Shown here: one piece after another, positions 29,624-36,429 of the stretch
Position numbering within the stretch: the first letter of the stretch is position 1
Layout of the letters: every line of letters starts with the position of its first letter
Virus record (IMG/VR): IMGVR_UViG_3300030019_000090
Coordinates: 1 to 36,906 of that record
Source of the DNA: a virus
Strand: one strand, 5' to 3'
DNA length: 36,906 bases
Translations under genes and position numbers: made by a program
The notes under the pieces: generated by a model
Told to the model about the DNA's origin: nothing
The model's database searches: none
Seen by the model: only the letters and a program-made list of their open reading frames with translations

Positions 29624-29963
29624 ATGCGAGGCGCGCCTCGATCTCGTCAGCGAGCGAGCGCAGCATCTGCATCGTGTGCTCATCGATGCGGCCCAGGTAG
29701 ATCTGGACCCTGCTCCATCCTTCGGCGCGGCGCTCGAGGAACCGCGGCATCTGCCGCGTGAACAATTGCGCGATGAGCTCGTCCCCGTATTTGTACTGAT
29801 CGAGCGCGAGCGTCAGCGATGCGGTGCCGTCGAGGTGAACCTTCTGCCCGCCGCATGCGACCTCTGCGCGCACGTTCTCCGCGGTGCGCTCGCGCATGAT
29901 GAACAGGATCCCGTGCGCCATGTCACCGGAGCGCCGATCGCTGCGACGCGACCAGGCAGTCAT
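29592..29963 (-). CDS. Hypothetical protein, last gene of the leftward operon (123 aa)
   Basis: The ATG at 29963 has GAGGGGGAG upstream on the minus strand and overlaps the previous stop. The protein is mixed alpha-beta, with MAHGILFIMRERTAENVRAE early and a helix rich in arginine late (ADEIEARLAFTAD). It ends inside the convergent rightward gene (32-base overlap). No family recognised. Confidence 0.65.
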   Translation of the reverse strand: MTAWSRRSDRRSGDMAHGILFIMRERTAENVRAEVACGGQKVHLDGTASLTLALDQYKYGDELIAQLFTRQMPRFLERRAEGWSRVQIYLGRIDEHTMQMLRSLADEIEARLAFTADSGPIDP

Positions 29964-30715
29964 CGCTCCCCCTCTTTGCGCGCGGCGTCGATGGCGGCAA
30001 TGGCACCCATCGGGTCGGGGCAGCGCTGCAAGATAATTGATCGCGCTGCCGCCAATTCCCGCCCCAGTTCAGCCGCACGGGCCTCGGCGGCGACAAGCGC
30101 AACATTAGCTGCCTGTAGGCTATCGTAGAGTGCGTCGATGTCGTGCTGTTGCCGCGCATTCTCGGCCTGCGCCGCTTCCAGCGCGGCGGCGGCTTGTATG
30201 CAATCCTCCACCGTCCATCGCTGCGGGTTCTTCGCGCACAGTTCTGCATCCGCTCCCGGCGCGGGGGTGGCATCCGATCCTGTCGCGCCCTCTTGCGAAG
30301 GCCCGCTGTTAACTCGCACAGGCGTAGATGCCATTTGATCTTGTGCTGCCGGTGGCGCGGGGGGCGCGGGTATCCATTTGCAGCGTAGGCATGGGCCACC
30401 GGGCCAGCTTCCGCACACACAGGGGCCGATTACGTTCCCCTCGGGATACGGTGGTTGTCCCGGCGCTGCCGGTGGCACCATTGGCCCGAATGGAGTCATC
30501 ACCGCCGTCGTGTCATCCGTGCCTTGAGCAATCGGCGCTGCCGGTGGCGCGGGGGCGTCGAACTCTGGCCCGCACGATATGAGGCCAGTAATTGAGCATC
30601 CCCATCTACGTGCCGCGTCATGTGCGGCTTCGCTCTGTGCCCGGTTGTACGTTGCCGCTGTGTCAGGATCGTTGCCGACCATCCATGCGATCACCATCTT
30701 CGCGCGCTCGCTCAT
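29960..30715 (-). CDS. Proline-rich coiled-coil protein with cysteine cluster (251 aa)
   Basis: ATG 30715 follows AAGGAGAC on the minus strand, which supports it over an in-frame ATG at 30796. An N-terminal helical part (MSERAKMVIAWMVGNDPDTA) is followed by a proline- and alanine-rich region with the cluster CVCGSWPGGPCLRCKW, a possible zinc site. From about residue 160 it is a helical coiled coil (DCIQAAAALEAAQAENARQQ and later ALVAAEARAAELGRELAAAR). Function unknown. Confidence 0.62.
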   Translation of the reverse strand: MSERAKMVIAWMVGNDPDTAATYNRAQSEAAHDAARRWGCSITGLISCGPEFDAPAPPAAPIAQGTDDTTAVMTPFGPMVPPAAPGQPPYPEGNVIGPCVCGSWPGGPCLRCKWIPAPPAPPAAQDQMASTPVRVNSGPSQEGATGSDATPAPGADAELCAKNPQRWTVEDCIQAAAALEAAQAENARQQHDIDALYDSLQAANVALVAAEARAAELGRELAAARSIILQRCPDPMGAIAAIDAARKEGER

Positions 30716-30962
30716 CACTCGTCTCCTTGTGCAGCGCGGCGTCGAGGGCGCGCAGGTCGTCTCCGAGAATTTTCGGCATCCGGTCATGCAAGGCATTTGG
30801 CATATGCGTTAGCCCAGCTTGATATGCAACCTTCGCTGCCATCGCCACCCGCACCAACGCGGCGACAACCTCGGGGTCAAGCATGACCATGCGCAGCGTA
30901 CTTTGCCCCAACGGTAGCCGGGACTCTGCCAGCGCTAGCAGCGCGGATAGTGGCTCGCTCAT
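30663..30962 (-). CDS. Hypothetical helical protein (99 aa)
   Basis: The ATG at 30962 lies in a 24-bp segment that supplies its ribosome site (AAGGGGGAGAG) and that recurs 477 bp upstream. The first 70 residues are helical (SALLALAESRLPLGQSTLRM, then EVVAALVRVAMAAKVAYQAG). The end is basic and charged (DERAREDGDRMDGRQRS). It overlaps the next gene by 53 bases. No family recognised. Confidence 0.6.
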   Translation of the reverse strand: MSEPLSALLALAESRLPLGQSTLRMVMLDPEVVAALVRVAMAAKVAYQAGLTHMPNALHDRMPKILGDDLRALDAALHKETSDERAREDGDRMDGRQRS

Positions 30963-30978
30963 CTCTCCCCCTTGTCCT
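30955..30978. repeat. 24-bp direct repeat, copy at the 3' end of the XF1762-type gene
   Basis: The sequence TCGCTCATCTCTCCCCC plus CTTGTCCT-type remainder here is identical over 24 bases to 31432-31455. On the minus strand it holds the ribosome site and ATGAGCGA start of the 99-residue protein gene. It covers the stop codon of the XF1762-type gene. Confidence 0.85.
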
Positions 30979-31432
30979 GCGACAGCGCGGAACTCCATCT
31001 CCACTTGCCGCCGATCAGGTCGTCCCCGATTGTCTCCGCAGCGCGCCCCGGTCTGGATGCCCACATTGCCCCGGAGCCGCCCGCATCGCCGTCCAATAGA
31101 TAGCCGCTTGCCCGCAAACTCGCGCCGCCCTCGTCCGGTAGCGTATAGGTAATGATTCGCGCATAGCCCATTTCCTTTGCGATTCGGCGACAAGCTCCAT
31201 AGAGTTTGCTGCAAGCGTTCCGCGCTCCGTCTGTGCATACCCGCAACACTTCGACCGTTGCGCCATCGTCCAATCTGCGCGCAACAGGACGACCGACAAT
31301 AGCAACGCCGCGCACCTCATCATCAGCCACACCGACGCAAAAGATAGCGCCCAATGTTGGCCGATTGTGGCGATGCAGACGGCGAACGAAATCGTTGGCG
31401 TCAGCGTGGCGCATGGGCACGACCCGAAGCAT
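30959..31432 (-). CDS. XF1762-type protein, GNAT-like
   Basis: The 157-residue protein shows the family blocks: RHNRPTLGAIFCVGVADDEV, then GVAIVGRPVARRLDDGATVE and VLRVCTDGARNACSKLYGAC, and later YARIITYTLPDEGGASLRAS. This family, named after Xylella fastidiosa XF1762, is widespread in phages and prophages and looks like an acyltransferase of the GNAT type. Substrate is unknown, and modification of DNA, a nucleotide or a host protein are options. The gene sits exactly between two copies of a 24-bp direct repeat that overlap its start and stop codons, so it resembles a removable cassette. Confidence 0.78.
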   Translation of the reverse strand: MLRVVPMRHADANDFVRRLHRHNRPTLGAIFCVGVADDEVRGVAIVGRPVARRLDDGATVEVLRVCTDGARNACSKLYGACRRIAKEMGYARIITYTLPDEGGASLRASGYLLDGDAGGSGAMWASRPGRAAETIGDDLIGGKWRWSSALSQDKGER

Positions 31433-31455
31433 CGCTCATCTCTCCCCCTTGTCCT
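31432..31455. repeat. 24-bp direct repeat, copy at the 5' end of the XF1762-type gene
   Basis: This is identical to 30955-30978. On the minus strand it gives the ribosome site of the XF1762-type gene. It also contains ATGAGCGA, which opens a 12-codon frame in another phase and overlaps the real start. It ends 2 bases inside the stop of the upstream 31-residue gene. Confidence 0.85.
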
Positions 31456-31549
31456 AATACCAGTCCGCCGCGGCCGCGGCGAGCAGATAGCCGATGAGGA
31501 TCACCGCGACGATCGCGAACGTTTCGAGCGCGCGCCTCACTTTTCCCAT
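31454..31549 (-). CDS. Tiny membrane protein (31 aa)
   Basis: This short frame overlaps the end of the preceding gene and fills the space to the XF1762-type gene. It encodes a basic start (MGKVRRALETF) and one membrane helix (AIVAVILIGYLLAAAAADWY). AAGCGCGG lies upstream, a weak ribosome site. The tight fit supports a real gene, but it is short. Confidence 0.45.
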   Translation of the reverse strand: MGKVRRALETFAIVAVILIGYLLAAAAADWY

Positions 31550-31752
31550 CCGCGCTTCAAGTAGACGCCGCCGGTGTCGGTCATCATGTAGCAGCCGCCG
31601 CGCACCGTCCACTCCACCTTCCATCCAGTCATCTGTCCGGTGTAGACGCAGGCCTGGCGATCGGTGAACAGGACGAGTATCACGACGTTCCACATTACGA
31701 GTGCCACGATCGTGACAACCATGCAGAGACACAACTTCGTAACGACCGACAT
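31537..31752 (-). CDS. Small membrane or secreted protein (71 aa)
   Basis: The ATG at 31752 has a strong GGAGG ribosome site. Residues 4-28 form a hydrophobic helix (TKLCLCMVVTIVALVMWNVV and ILVLF). The remainder is soluble with two cysteines (RQACVYTGQM, RGGCYMM) and a tryptophan-rich part. This could be a membrane-anchored periplasmic protein. Family unknown. Confidence 0.6.
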   Translation of the reverse strand: MSVVTKLCLCMVVTIVALVMWNVVILVLFTDRQACVYTGQMTGWKVEWTVRGGCYMMTDTGGVYLKRGWEK

Positions 31753-31761
31753 GTTGCCTCC

Positions 31762-31962
31762 TCAGTTAGTCTTCCTGGCGACGAACGCGCGCAGCATCTC
31801 GAGCATGTCTTCCGGCGCGTTGCTCACATAGTTGAAGTCGCTGTGGTCGCGCTTCTCGAACACGATGAGGACGAACTTGCGGCCCTCGACGATCATGTCG
31901 AGCCCCTGCGCGATCGATTGCATCACCACCTCGATCGGCAGCTTCGGCAGTTCATCGCTCAA
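31762..31962 (-). CDS. Small phage protein with LPIEVVMQSIAQGL motif (66 aa)
   Basis: The frame begins at TTG 31962, which overlaps the previous stop (TTGA). An ATG nearby at 31955 is out of frame. The text MSDELPKLPIEVVMQSIAQG, with NYVSNAPEDMLEMLRAFVAR later, matches a known group of short phage proteins of unknown function that sit beside recombination genes. It looks like a small alpha-beta domain. Confidence 0.68.
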   Translation of the reverse strand: MSDELPKLPIEVVMQSIAQGLDMIVEGRKFVLIVFEKRDHSDFNYVSNAPEDMLEMLRAFVARKTN

Positions 31963-32453
31963 GGCGCGGGCGCCGGTTCCGGCGGCTCGAGGGTCAGCGT
32001 CACCTCATGCTGCACCAGAGGACATAGCGCAGCGTAGAGCTCGACATCGTCCGGCCGGAACTGGACGCGCATCGCGACGCTGACGGTGCCGCCTTCCATC
32101 GGCTGCAGGACGAGCTTGTTGATCTCGCAGGCCTCGACGATGATCGGCGTGCCGGCGCCGACACCTTGCGTGATCGTCGCGGTGTAGCCCATGCCTTCCC
32201 ACTTCCACGGGATCGCGCCCAGGAGCGGGAAGCGCAGGTTCGGCGCCAGGTGTCCCTGGTTGGCGAGGTCACCGGGATCCGCGCGCTTGCAGAAGAGCAG
32301 CGAGCGCAACTGCTCGTCGAGCATGTCGAGCACCGACGCGTCGAGGTTGAGCGTGATCCCGATGTCGCAGGCCGGGACGAACTCATCTCCGTGCTTTTCG
32401 GCGCGGACGTTGACGCTGCCGATGGTGGCAGTCTTCTCAGCGAACTGCAGCAT
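31959..32453 (-). CDS. Conserved phage protein of the recombination cluster (164 aa)
   Basis: The protein begins MLQFAEKTATIGSVNVRAEK with HGDEFVPACDIGITL, and ends with MRVQFRPDDVELYAALCPLV and EVTLTLEPPEP. Beta-rich throughout. Homologs of this appearance recur next to annealing or ATPase genes in phages of proteobacteria, with no established biochemical role. It overlaps the Sak4-like gene by 17 bases, which supports joint expression. Confidence 0.7.
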   Translation of the reverse strand: MLQFAEKTATIGSVNVRAEKHGDEFVPACDIGITLNLDASVLDMLDEQLRSLLFCKRADPGDLANQGHLAPNLRFPLLGAIPWKWEGMGYTATITQGVGAGTPIIVEACEINKLVLQPMEGGTVSVAMRVQFRPDDVELYAALCPLVQHEVTLTLEPPEPAPAP

Positions 32454-33378
32454 GTGCTTCTCCTGTCTGGTTCTTGCGTTTGACGGCCGTCTCGACCCAG
32501 GTCAGCGCCCGGTCGAATTTGTCGCGCGGGATGTGCGCGATGATGTCGACGCCGGCGGCGCGCTTCAACGCCGCCAGGTCGATGCTGTTGTCCAGGCACA
32601 TCGTCTCGAGGCGCGCGCATTGCTCCTCGTCGATGTACTCGAGCGCCTGGCCGATCGCCCACTTCGCGATGCCTTCTCCGCAACGCTCGTCGATCACCTG
32701 GTCGAGCGGGAAGAGGTGCTGGTGCTGCGGCTGCAGCGGCTTGATCGGATGCGGGATGCCTGGTTGTCCGGGCATCAGCATGATCGATACGGTGAGCTCG
32801 AACGGCAGGTTCTTCTCGCAGATCGGGATCCAACCGTCGAGGCCCGTGAGCGAAGGCTTCGGGATCACCTGCCACTTCCCGTCGACCTTGCTCATCTCGA
32901 TCTTCGGCTCCGCGCGGAAGCAGAGGATGAGGTGCGCCTTCAATTGCAGCAGGTGCTGCAGCATCCGCTTGTGCTCGAACTTCGGCTTGATCCAGGACGC
33001 CATCTTCGCCGCGTCGCGCGAGCCCATGCGCTCGAACTCCGCCTGCTGCATGTCGAGGAGGCCGCCGGAGCCCGCGTGCTCATGCGACATCGAGTCGACG
33101 ACGATCACCGGATAGCCGGCCGCGTCGGCCGCCAGGATCGCGTCGGAGTAGCGTTCCGGTGTGAACGGTTCGCGCAACTCGGCGACGTCGAATGCGAACG
33201 AGTCGGCGTAGTGCGATGCGCGCCCGTTCTCGGTGTCGACGACCGCGAAGCGTTTGCCGCCGGACATGCCGGTCGCGAGACGGAACGCGGTGTAGGTCTT
33301 GCCGGATCCGCTGGCGCCGGCGAGGCCGATCATCAAGTTGACGTTCGACCGGACTGCGGGACGGAATTCGATAGTCAT
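32437..33378 (-). CDS. Sak4-like AAA ATPase, recombination
   Basis: The 313-residue protein starts at ATG 33378. Walker A is GASGSGKT at 21-28 and Walker B is VIVVDS at 91-96, followed by MSHEHAGSGG. AKMASWIKPKFEHKRMLQHL and LILCFRAEPKIEM are family features of the RecA-like Sak4-type ATPases of phages. Such proteins stimulate single-strand annealing and help repair and recombine phage DNA. A RecE-type nuclease gene lies two genes upstream. I chose this start because the in-frame residues before it are arginine-rich and non-coding in style. Confidence 0.83.
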   Translation of the reverse strand: MTIEFRPAVRSNVNLMIGLAGASGSGKTYTAFRLATGMSGGKRFAVVDTENGRASHYADSFAFDVAELREPFTPERYSDAILAADAAGYPVIVVDSMSHEHAGSGGLLDMQQAEFERMGSRDAAKMASWIKPKFEHKRMLQHLLQLKAHLILCFRAEPKIEMSKVDGKWQVIPKPSLTGLDGWIPICEKNLPFELTVSIMLMPGQPGIPHPIKPLQPQHQHLFPLDQVIDERCGEGIAKWAIGQALEYIDEEQCARLETMCLDNSIDLAALKRAAGVDIIAHIPRDKFDRALTWVETAVKRKNQTGEAHAAVR

Positions 33379-33698
33379 GCGCCCTCGCTCGCTTTCGCGC
33401 AAGTTGTCTCGCCCAGGATGAACTCGACGTCGACGACATCGCCGTCCTCGAGCTCGTTCCAATGCTCGATGATGTAGTCGTGCGCGACCGGGAACGTGCG
33501 GCCGCCCCAGGCGTAAGGATCATTGCTCGCCCCGCCTTCGCCCGCGAGGCGCGTGATGATGATGTTCGGGCGCCCGTCGCAGGCGTATCCGACGCGGCGC
33601 ATCAGATAGCGTTGCTTGTCGTTCTCCGGATTGATGTCGACCGCGAGCAGCGGGATGAATGTACCGTCGTCGCGGAGCTCGAGTGCTTTCGCTTTCAC
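33375..33698 (-). CDS. Conserved phage protein between nuclease and ATPase (107 aa)
   Basis: GTG 33698 follows AGAGGAG by a normal spacing and overlaps the RecE-like stop. The sequence (KALELRDDGTFIPLLAVDIN, RYLMRRVGYACDGRPNIIIT, then EDGDVVDVEFILGET) belongs to a group of small proteins common next to phage recombination genes as I recall. No catalytic motif is evident. It overlaps the Sak4-like gene by 4 bases. Confidence 0.68.
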   Translation of the reverse strand: MKAKALELRDDGTFIPLLAVDINPENDKQRYLMRRVGYACDGRPNIIITRLAGEGGASNDPYAWGGRTFPVAHDYIIEHWNELEDGDVVDVEFILGETTCAKASEGA

Positions 33699-34621
33699 GG
33701 CGTGCTCCTCTGGAATAGTTTGCTGATGTCGTAGGGGATCCCGGCCTCGACCTGCTTCGCGAGCCAACGCGATTCGACCCACGGTGGCACCTCGGGGTAG
33801 ACGACGCGCGCCGGATAGGATGGGAACTCGTTACGCTCGACGCACACCGCGAGCGTGCTCAACGCGTGCTCGACGCGCTGCTCGCCGATCTCCATCCCGC
33901 GCGGATCCACGCCGACGCACGACGACAGGTGCGGCGCCTCCTGCTCCGTCACGACGAAGAGGTAGCACGGTGCGGCCTGCTGCGTCATCTGGACCCCGCG
34001 CCGGTAGAACGCGGCGCGCATGTAGCCGCCGCCATTGGCGATCGCACGCAGCGAGTAGGACTCCGGCTCCGCGCTACGCTCGGTGAACTTGAAGTCGATG
34101 ATGATCGAGAAGTCTGGCGCCAGGATGTCCGGCCGGATCTTGCACGGCAGGTTGCCGATCGGGTCCGTCCACTCGAGCACGCGCTCGGGGAGTCCCTTCT
34201 CGTAGGCGAGCGCGACGGCCGGCTCCGCTGCGCGCAGGCGCTCGATGAACGCGCGCACCGCGGCCGCCATCGTCCGGACCCGCGCCATGTCGGAGAGGAG
34301 GACCGGGATCTTGCCCACGGCGCGTGCCTGGTCGCGGGCAGACCGGATCGCGTTGTTCGTCCATCCTTCGGGAATCGCGCCGGTGGTCTTCGCCGGGTAG
34401 TCCTTCGGATCGATCACGTCGACGGCGCCTTCGTTCTTCTCGCACACGATCGAGTGCGCGATCGTGCCCAGGTCCGCGGCCGTGCTGAAGTCGAGCTCGC
34501 GATCGGGATTGAACGCGGAGCCGGCGTGCGCCGCGGCCGGGCAACGCTCGAGCAGCGTCTCCAGATCTCCGGCCGACCAGGCCTTGAGCCGGAGATAGTC
34601 CTCCATCGGCATCTGCTTCAC
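33695..34621 (-). CDS. RecE-type PD-(D/E)XK exonuclease
   Basis: The 308-residue protein starts at GTG 34621 with AAGGTGG upstream. LGTIAHSIVCE at 51-61 matches the GxxxH motif near the N terminus of RecE-like nucleases. NLPCKIRPDILAPD (acidic D165) and IIIDFKFTE (D176 and K178) form the PD-(D/E)XK active site. GYMRAAFYRRGV gives the following family motif. It should digest one strand of duplex ends and produce single strands for annealing, together with the Sak4-like ATPase. Confidence 0.82.
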   Translation of the reverse strand: MKQMPMEDYLRLKAWSAGDLETLLERCPAAAHAGSAFNPDRELDFSTAADLGTIAHSIVCEKNEGAVDVIDPKDYPAKTTGAIPEGWTNNAIRSARDQARAVGKIPVLLSDMARVRTMAAAVRAFIERLRAAEPAVALAYEKGLPERVLEWTDPIGNLPCKIRPDILAPDFSIIIDFKFTERSAEPESYSLRAIANGGGYMRAAFYRRGVQMTQQAAPCYLFVVTEQEAPHLSSCVGVDPRGMEIGEQRVEHALSTLAVCVERNEFPSYPARVVYPEVPPWVESRWLAKQVEAGIPYDISKLFQRSTP

Positions 34622-34824
34622 AGGCCCACCTTCGAGCAGCGCACCGGGCGGAATCCGTGCTCGCCGAACATGAGCTCCTGCGCGTCGGCGACGCTGATCA
34701 TCTTCGCCGCGAGCGGCTTAGTGTGCTCGACGAGCGCCTGCTGCGGGGTCTTCGCGATGTAGAGGCCCAGGATGTGGCCCTTCTCGTCCTCGACGACTGC
34801 GTACCCTTCATTGCGTGCTGCCAT
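34618..34824 (-). CDS. Small hypothetical protein (68 aa)
   Basis: ATG 34824 is 5 bases after GGGGAG and is preferred over ATG 34827. The protein is alpha-beta with EGYAVVEDEKGHILGLYIAK and KMISVADAQELMFGEHG. No family recognised. It overlaps the RecE-like start by 4 bases, so it is probably co-translated. Confidence 0.6.
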   Translation of the reverse strand: MAARNEGYAVVEDEKGHILGLYIAKTPQQALVEHTKPLAAKMISVADAQELMFGEHGFRPVRCSKVGL

Positions 34825-35017
34825 CATTGCTCCCCGTTTCGATTGCTGGTGAGATCTGCCGGACCTCGACGGTGGGCTCCTCGAACTGGATCCCGTAGAA
34901 CTTGCAATTCGGATTCGGGCACTCGACCGCGAATCCGGTCGGCGCGTCAGCGGTCATGGCCCGGTACATCTGCAGGCCGCAGGTGCAGCGGATGCCGGAG
35001 GCGAGGGCGAACTTCAT
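34808..35017 (-). CDS. Small zinc-binding protein (69 aa)
   Basis: RCTCGLQMYRA near residue 10 and ECPNPNCKFYGIQF near residue 32 provide two cysteine pairs, typical of a zinc ribbon or rubredoxin-like knuckle. It overlaps both neighbours by a few bases. The C terminus is acidic and polar. Role unknown, and a DNA- or protein-binding function is plausible. Confidence 0.65.
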   Translation of the reverse strand: MKFALASGIRCTCGLQMYRAMTADAPTGFAVECPNPNCKFYGIQFEEPTVEVRQISPAIETGSNDGSTQ

Positions 35018-35259
35018 TCGGACCCCGCCTTCTCGATCGCTGCCCGGGCATCGAAATGCGCGCTGATCGCGTCGGAGGTGCGGTTCGTGCCGACCTTGAT
35101 CCCATCGAGCCAGATGAGCAGGAGCTCGAGCCCCAGGATGTCGCCCGGGAGGCCGGGCTCGAGGTTCCCCACCCTCGCCGCTGCTTCAATCTTCGCGCGG
35201 ACGTTGGGATCCATGCCGGCCGTGCCCTCGCCGTCGTCCATCAAGCTGCGGAAGTTCAT
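35014..35259 (-). CDS. Hypothetical protein (81 aa)
   Basis: The ATG at 35259 follows AAGGGGG. The protein is mainly helical (VRAKIEAAARVGNLEPGLPG, then DILGLELLLIWLDGIKVGTN). It overlaps neighbours by 4 bases on each side. No family recognised. Confidence 0.6.
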   Translation of the reverse strand: MNFRSLMDDGEGTAGMDPNVRAKIEAAARVGNLEPGLPGDILGLELLLIWLDGIKVGTNRTSDAISAHFDARAAIEKAGSE

Positions 35260-35501
35260 GCGGCCCCCTTCTCGGCGCCGGCGTGCAGCGACTCGAGGTA
35301 GGACCGCAGGTGCTCGAGGCCGCCGATGCGCTGCGTGAGCAGACGCCGCGCGGTCCCCGGTCCGACGCCGTCCTCGGCCATGATCGCGGCCAGGTCGTCG
35401 CGCAGCAGCAGGCTATCGAGGCGCGACCATCCCTTCGTCGCCGGCGATTCGCGCAGCATCTGCATCGCCTCGAACTGCGCCGCCAGGTTGATCTCAGTCA
35501 T
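35256..35501 (-). CDS. Hypothetical helical protein (81 aa)
   Basis: The ATG at 35501 follows GAGGAG by 7 bases. The protein is helical throughout (NLAAQFEAMQMLRESPATKG). A GPGTARRLLTQRIGG segment could be a helix-hairpin-helix-like DNA contact. It overlaps the upstream gene by 8 bases. Function unknown. Confidence 0.6.
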   Translation of the reverse strand: MTEINLAAQFEAMQMLRESPATKGWSRLDSLLLRDDLAAIMAEDGVGPGTARRLLTQRIGGLEHLRSYLESLHAGAEKGAA

Positions 35502-35724
35502 CGTTGGGCTCCTCTACTCTGGTGATGTTGAGCGGCAGGCCGACCTTCGGCTGCAGCCGGCCGTGCGCCTTGCGGGCCGCCGGCAGCGTCGCGAACTCGG
35601 TCCGGAACTGGCTCAGGAAGCGCGTTAGCCGACGCGCCCACCGGAGTCGGAGCAGGTGGGCCGGCACGTCGACTGGTTGGTCGGGGAAGCCAGGGTCCAC
35701 CAGAAGCCGCCAGAACGTTCTCAT
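35494..35724 (-). CDS. Small arginine-rich protein (76 aa)
   Basis: The protein is basic (RTFWRLLVDPGFPDQPVDVP, then LLRLRWARRLTRFLSQFRTE). The end is acidic (ITRVEEPNDD). The ribosome site is weak (GGAATCGAG). The tight packing with neighbours supports a gene, with moderate confidence. Function unknown. Confidence 0.52.
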   Translation of the reverse strand: MRTFWRLLVDPGFPDQPVDVPAHLLRLRWARRLTRFLSQFRTEFATLPAARKAHGRLQPKVGLPLNITRVEEPNDD

Positions 35725-35749
35725 CTCGATTCCGTGTAGGGTGGTGGCC

Positions 35750-35771
35750 GGCGGCGCCGCGCAGCGCCGCC
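35750..35771. repeat. GC-rich hairpin between two leftward genes
   Basis: GGCGGCGC (35750-35757) pairs perfectly with GCGCCGCC (35764-35771) around a 6-base loop. It lies in the 60-base gap between the genes ending at 35785 and starting at 35724. No T-tract follows on the minus strand, so it may slow rather than stop transcription, or protect RNA. Confidence 0.45.
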
Positions 35772-35784
35772 TGGCGCGGTTTGG

Positions 35785-36141
35785 TTAGGCCTCGGTGCCT
35801 TCCCGATCATGGGCGAGGACATCCTGGCGCATTGCCTCCTCCTGCTCCGAATGGCGCACCCCGTCGACGTAGGCGAGGGCGCACGACAAAGCCGGGCATT
35901 CCTGGGTGTGGCCGGGCATCTTGACGGTCCACGTCTCCGCCAGGATCCGGGCGCCGCCAGGCGAATGCACGACGTGGCGGATGATCGACGGCGCGATCGC
36001 GAACGGACGGTCGGTCGACATCATCGCCGCGTGCGCCTCGATCTCTGCCATCGCGTACTGCTGCGTGCCGCAGATCCAGACGCCGCGGGCCGCGTCGTAG
36101 CGGGCGCCGGCGGGGATGACGGTGTCGCGTAGTGCGTTCAT
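35785..36141 (-). CDS. Hypothetical protein (118 aa)
   Basis: The ATG overlaps the previous stop. The sequence is mixed alpha-beta with RGVWICGTQQYAMAEIEAHA and HVVHSPGGARILAETWTVKM. An acidic, charged end (EQEEAMRQDVLAHDREGTEA) follows two cysteines (ECPALSC). I recognise no family. It is the second gene of the leftward operon and therefore probably early. Confidence 0.6.
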   Translation of the reverse strand: MNALRDTVIPAGARYDAARGVWICGTQQYAMAEIEAHAAMMSTDRPFAIAPSIIRHVVHSPGGARILAETWTVKMPGHTQECPALSCALAYVDGVRHSEQEEAMRQDVLAHDREGTEA

Positions 36142-36326
36142 GAAACCACCTCCACCTTGTAGTCGGAGAACTCGGCGATGAGCTCGCGGCCTTCCTCAGT
36201 CTGGCACGCCGCGTCGAAGCTCTCGACGACGTCGGCCGGGTCGGATCCCAGTTGCCGGCACTTTGCCTCGAACAGGGTTCGCGCTTGCCATGCTTCGACC
36301 GGGAGTCCGTTTGCGTAGAAGTTCAT
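36138..36326 (-). CDS. First gene of the leftward operon (62 aa)
   Basis: The ATG at 36326 follows GGAG on the minus strand and lies 36 bases after the -10 box of the predicted promoter. The protein is helical (VEAWQARTLFEAKCRQLGSD, then VVESFDAACQTEEGRELIAE). Being first behind the promoter, it should be made early. Function unknown. Confidence 0.62.
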   Translation of the reverse strand: MNFYANGLPVEAWQARTLFEAKCRQLGSDPADVVESFDAACQTEEGRELIAEFSDYKVEVVS

Positions 36327-36362
36327 CTGTTGCTCCGTTGTTGTTGTCTGTTGACAGTTCCC

Positions 36363-36390
36363 ATTGTCCGCGCGGCTGGCACCGTGTCAA
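36363..36390 (-). promoter_or_regulatory. Leftward early promoter for the recombination operon
   Basis: TTGACA (36390-36385 on the minus strand) and GACAAT (36368-36363) are 16 bases apart. The promoter heads the operon that runs to 29592. The -35 region (36385-36401) matches 509-525 with two differences, and the 17-bp element at 36402-36418 lies 11 bases upstream of the -35 box. Shared control with the promoter at 514-485 is likely. Confidence 0.62.
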
Positions 36391-36401
36391 CAACTTTCGA
36401 C

Positions 36402-36418
36402 GCCAGCCGACGAACGGT
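36402..36418. repeat. 17-bp promoter-upstream element, copy 2
   Basis: This copy, GCCAGCCGACGAACGGT, is identical to that at 537-553. Here it directly touches the -35 segment, whereas in copy 1 there are 11 extra bases between them, about one helical turn. It lies in the 103-base gap between the end of the PAPS-reductase-like gene and the operon start. Confidence 0.75.
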
Positions 36419-36429
36419 CGATTCCTTGG

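Noticed and set aside
32191-33477. A 428-codon rightward frame across the Sak4-like gene
   Set aside because: Its sequence is the mirror of a well-supported leftward gene with Walker motifs, and it has no ribosome site.
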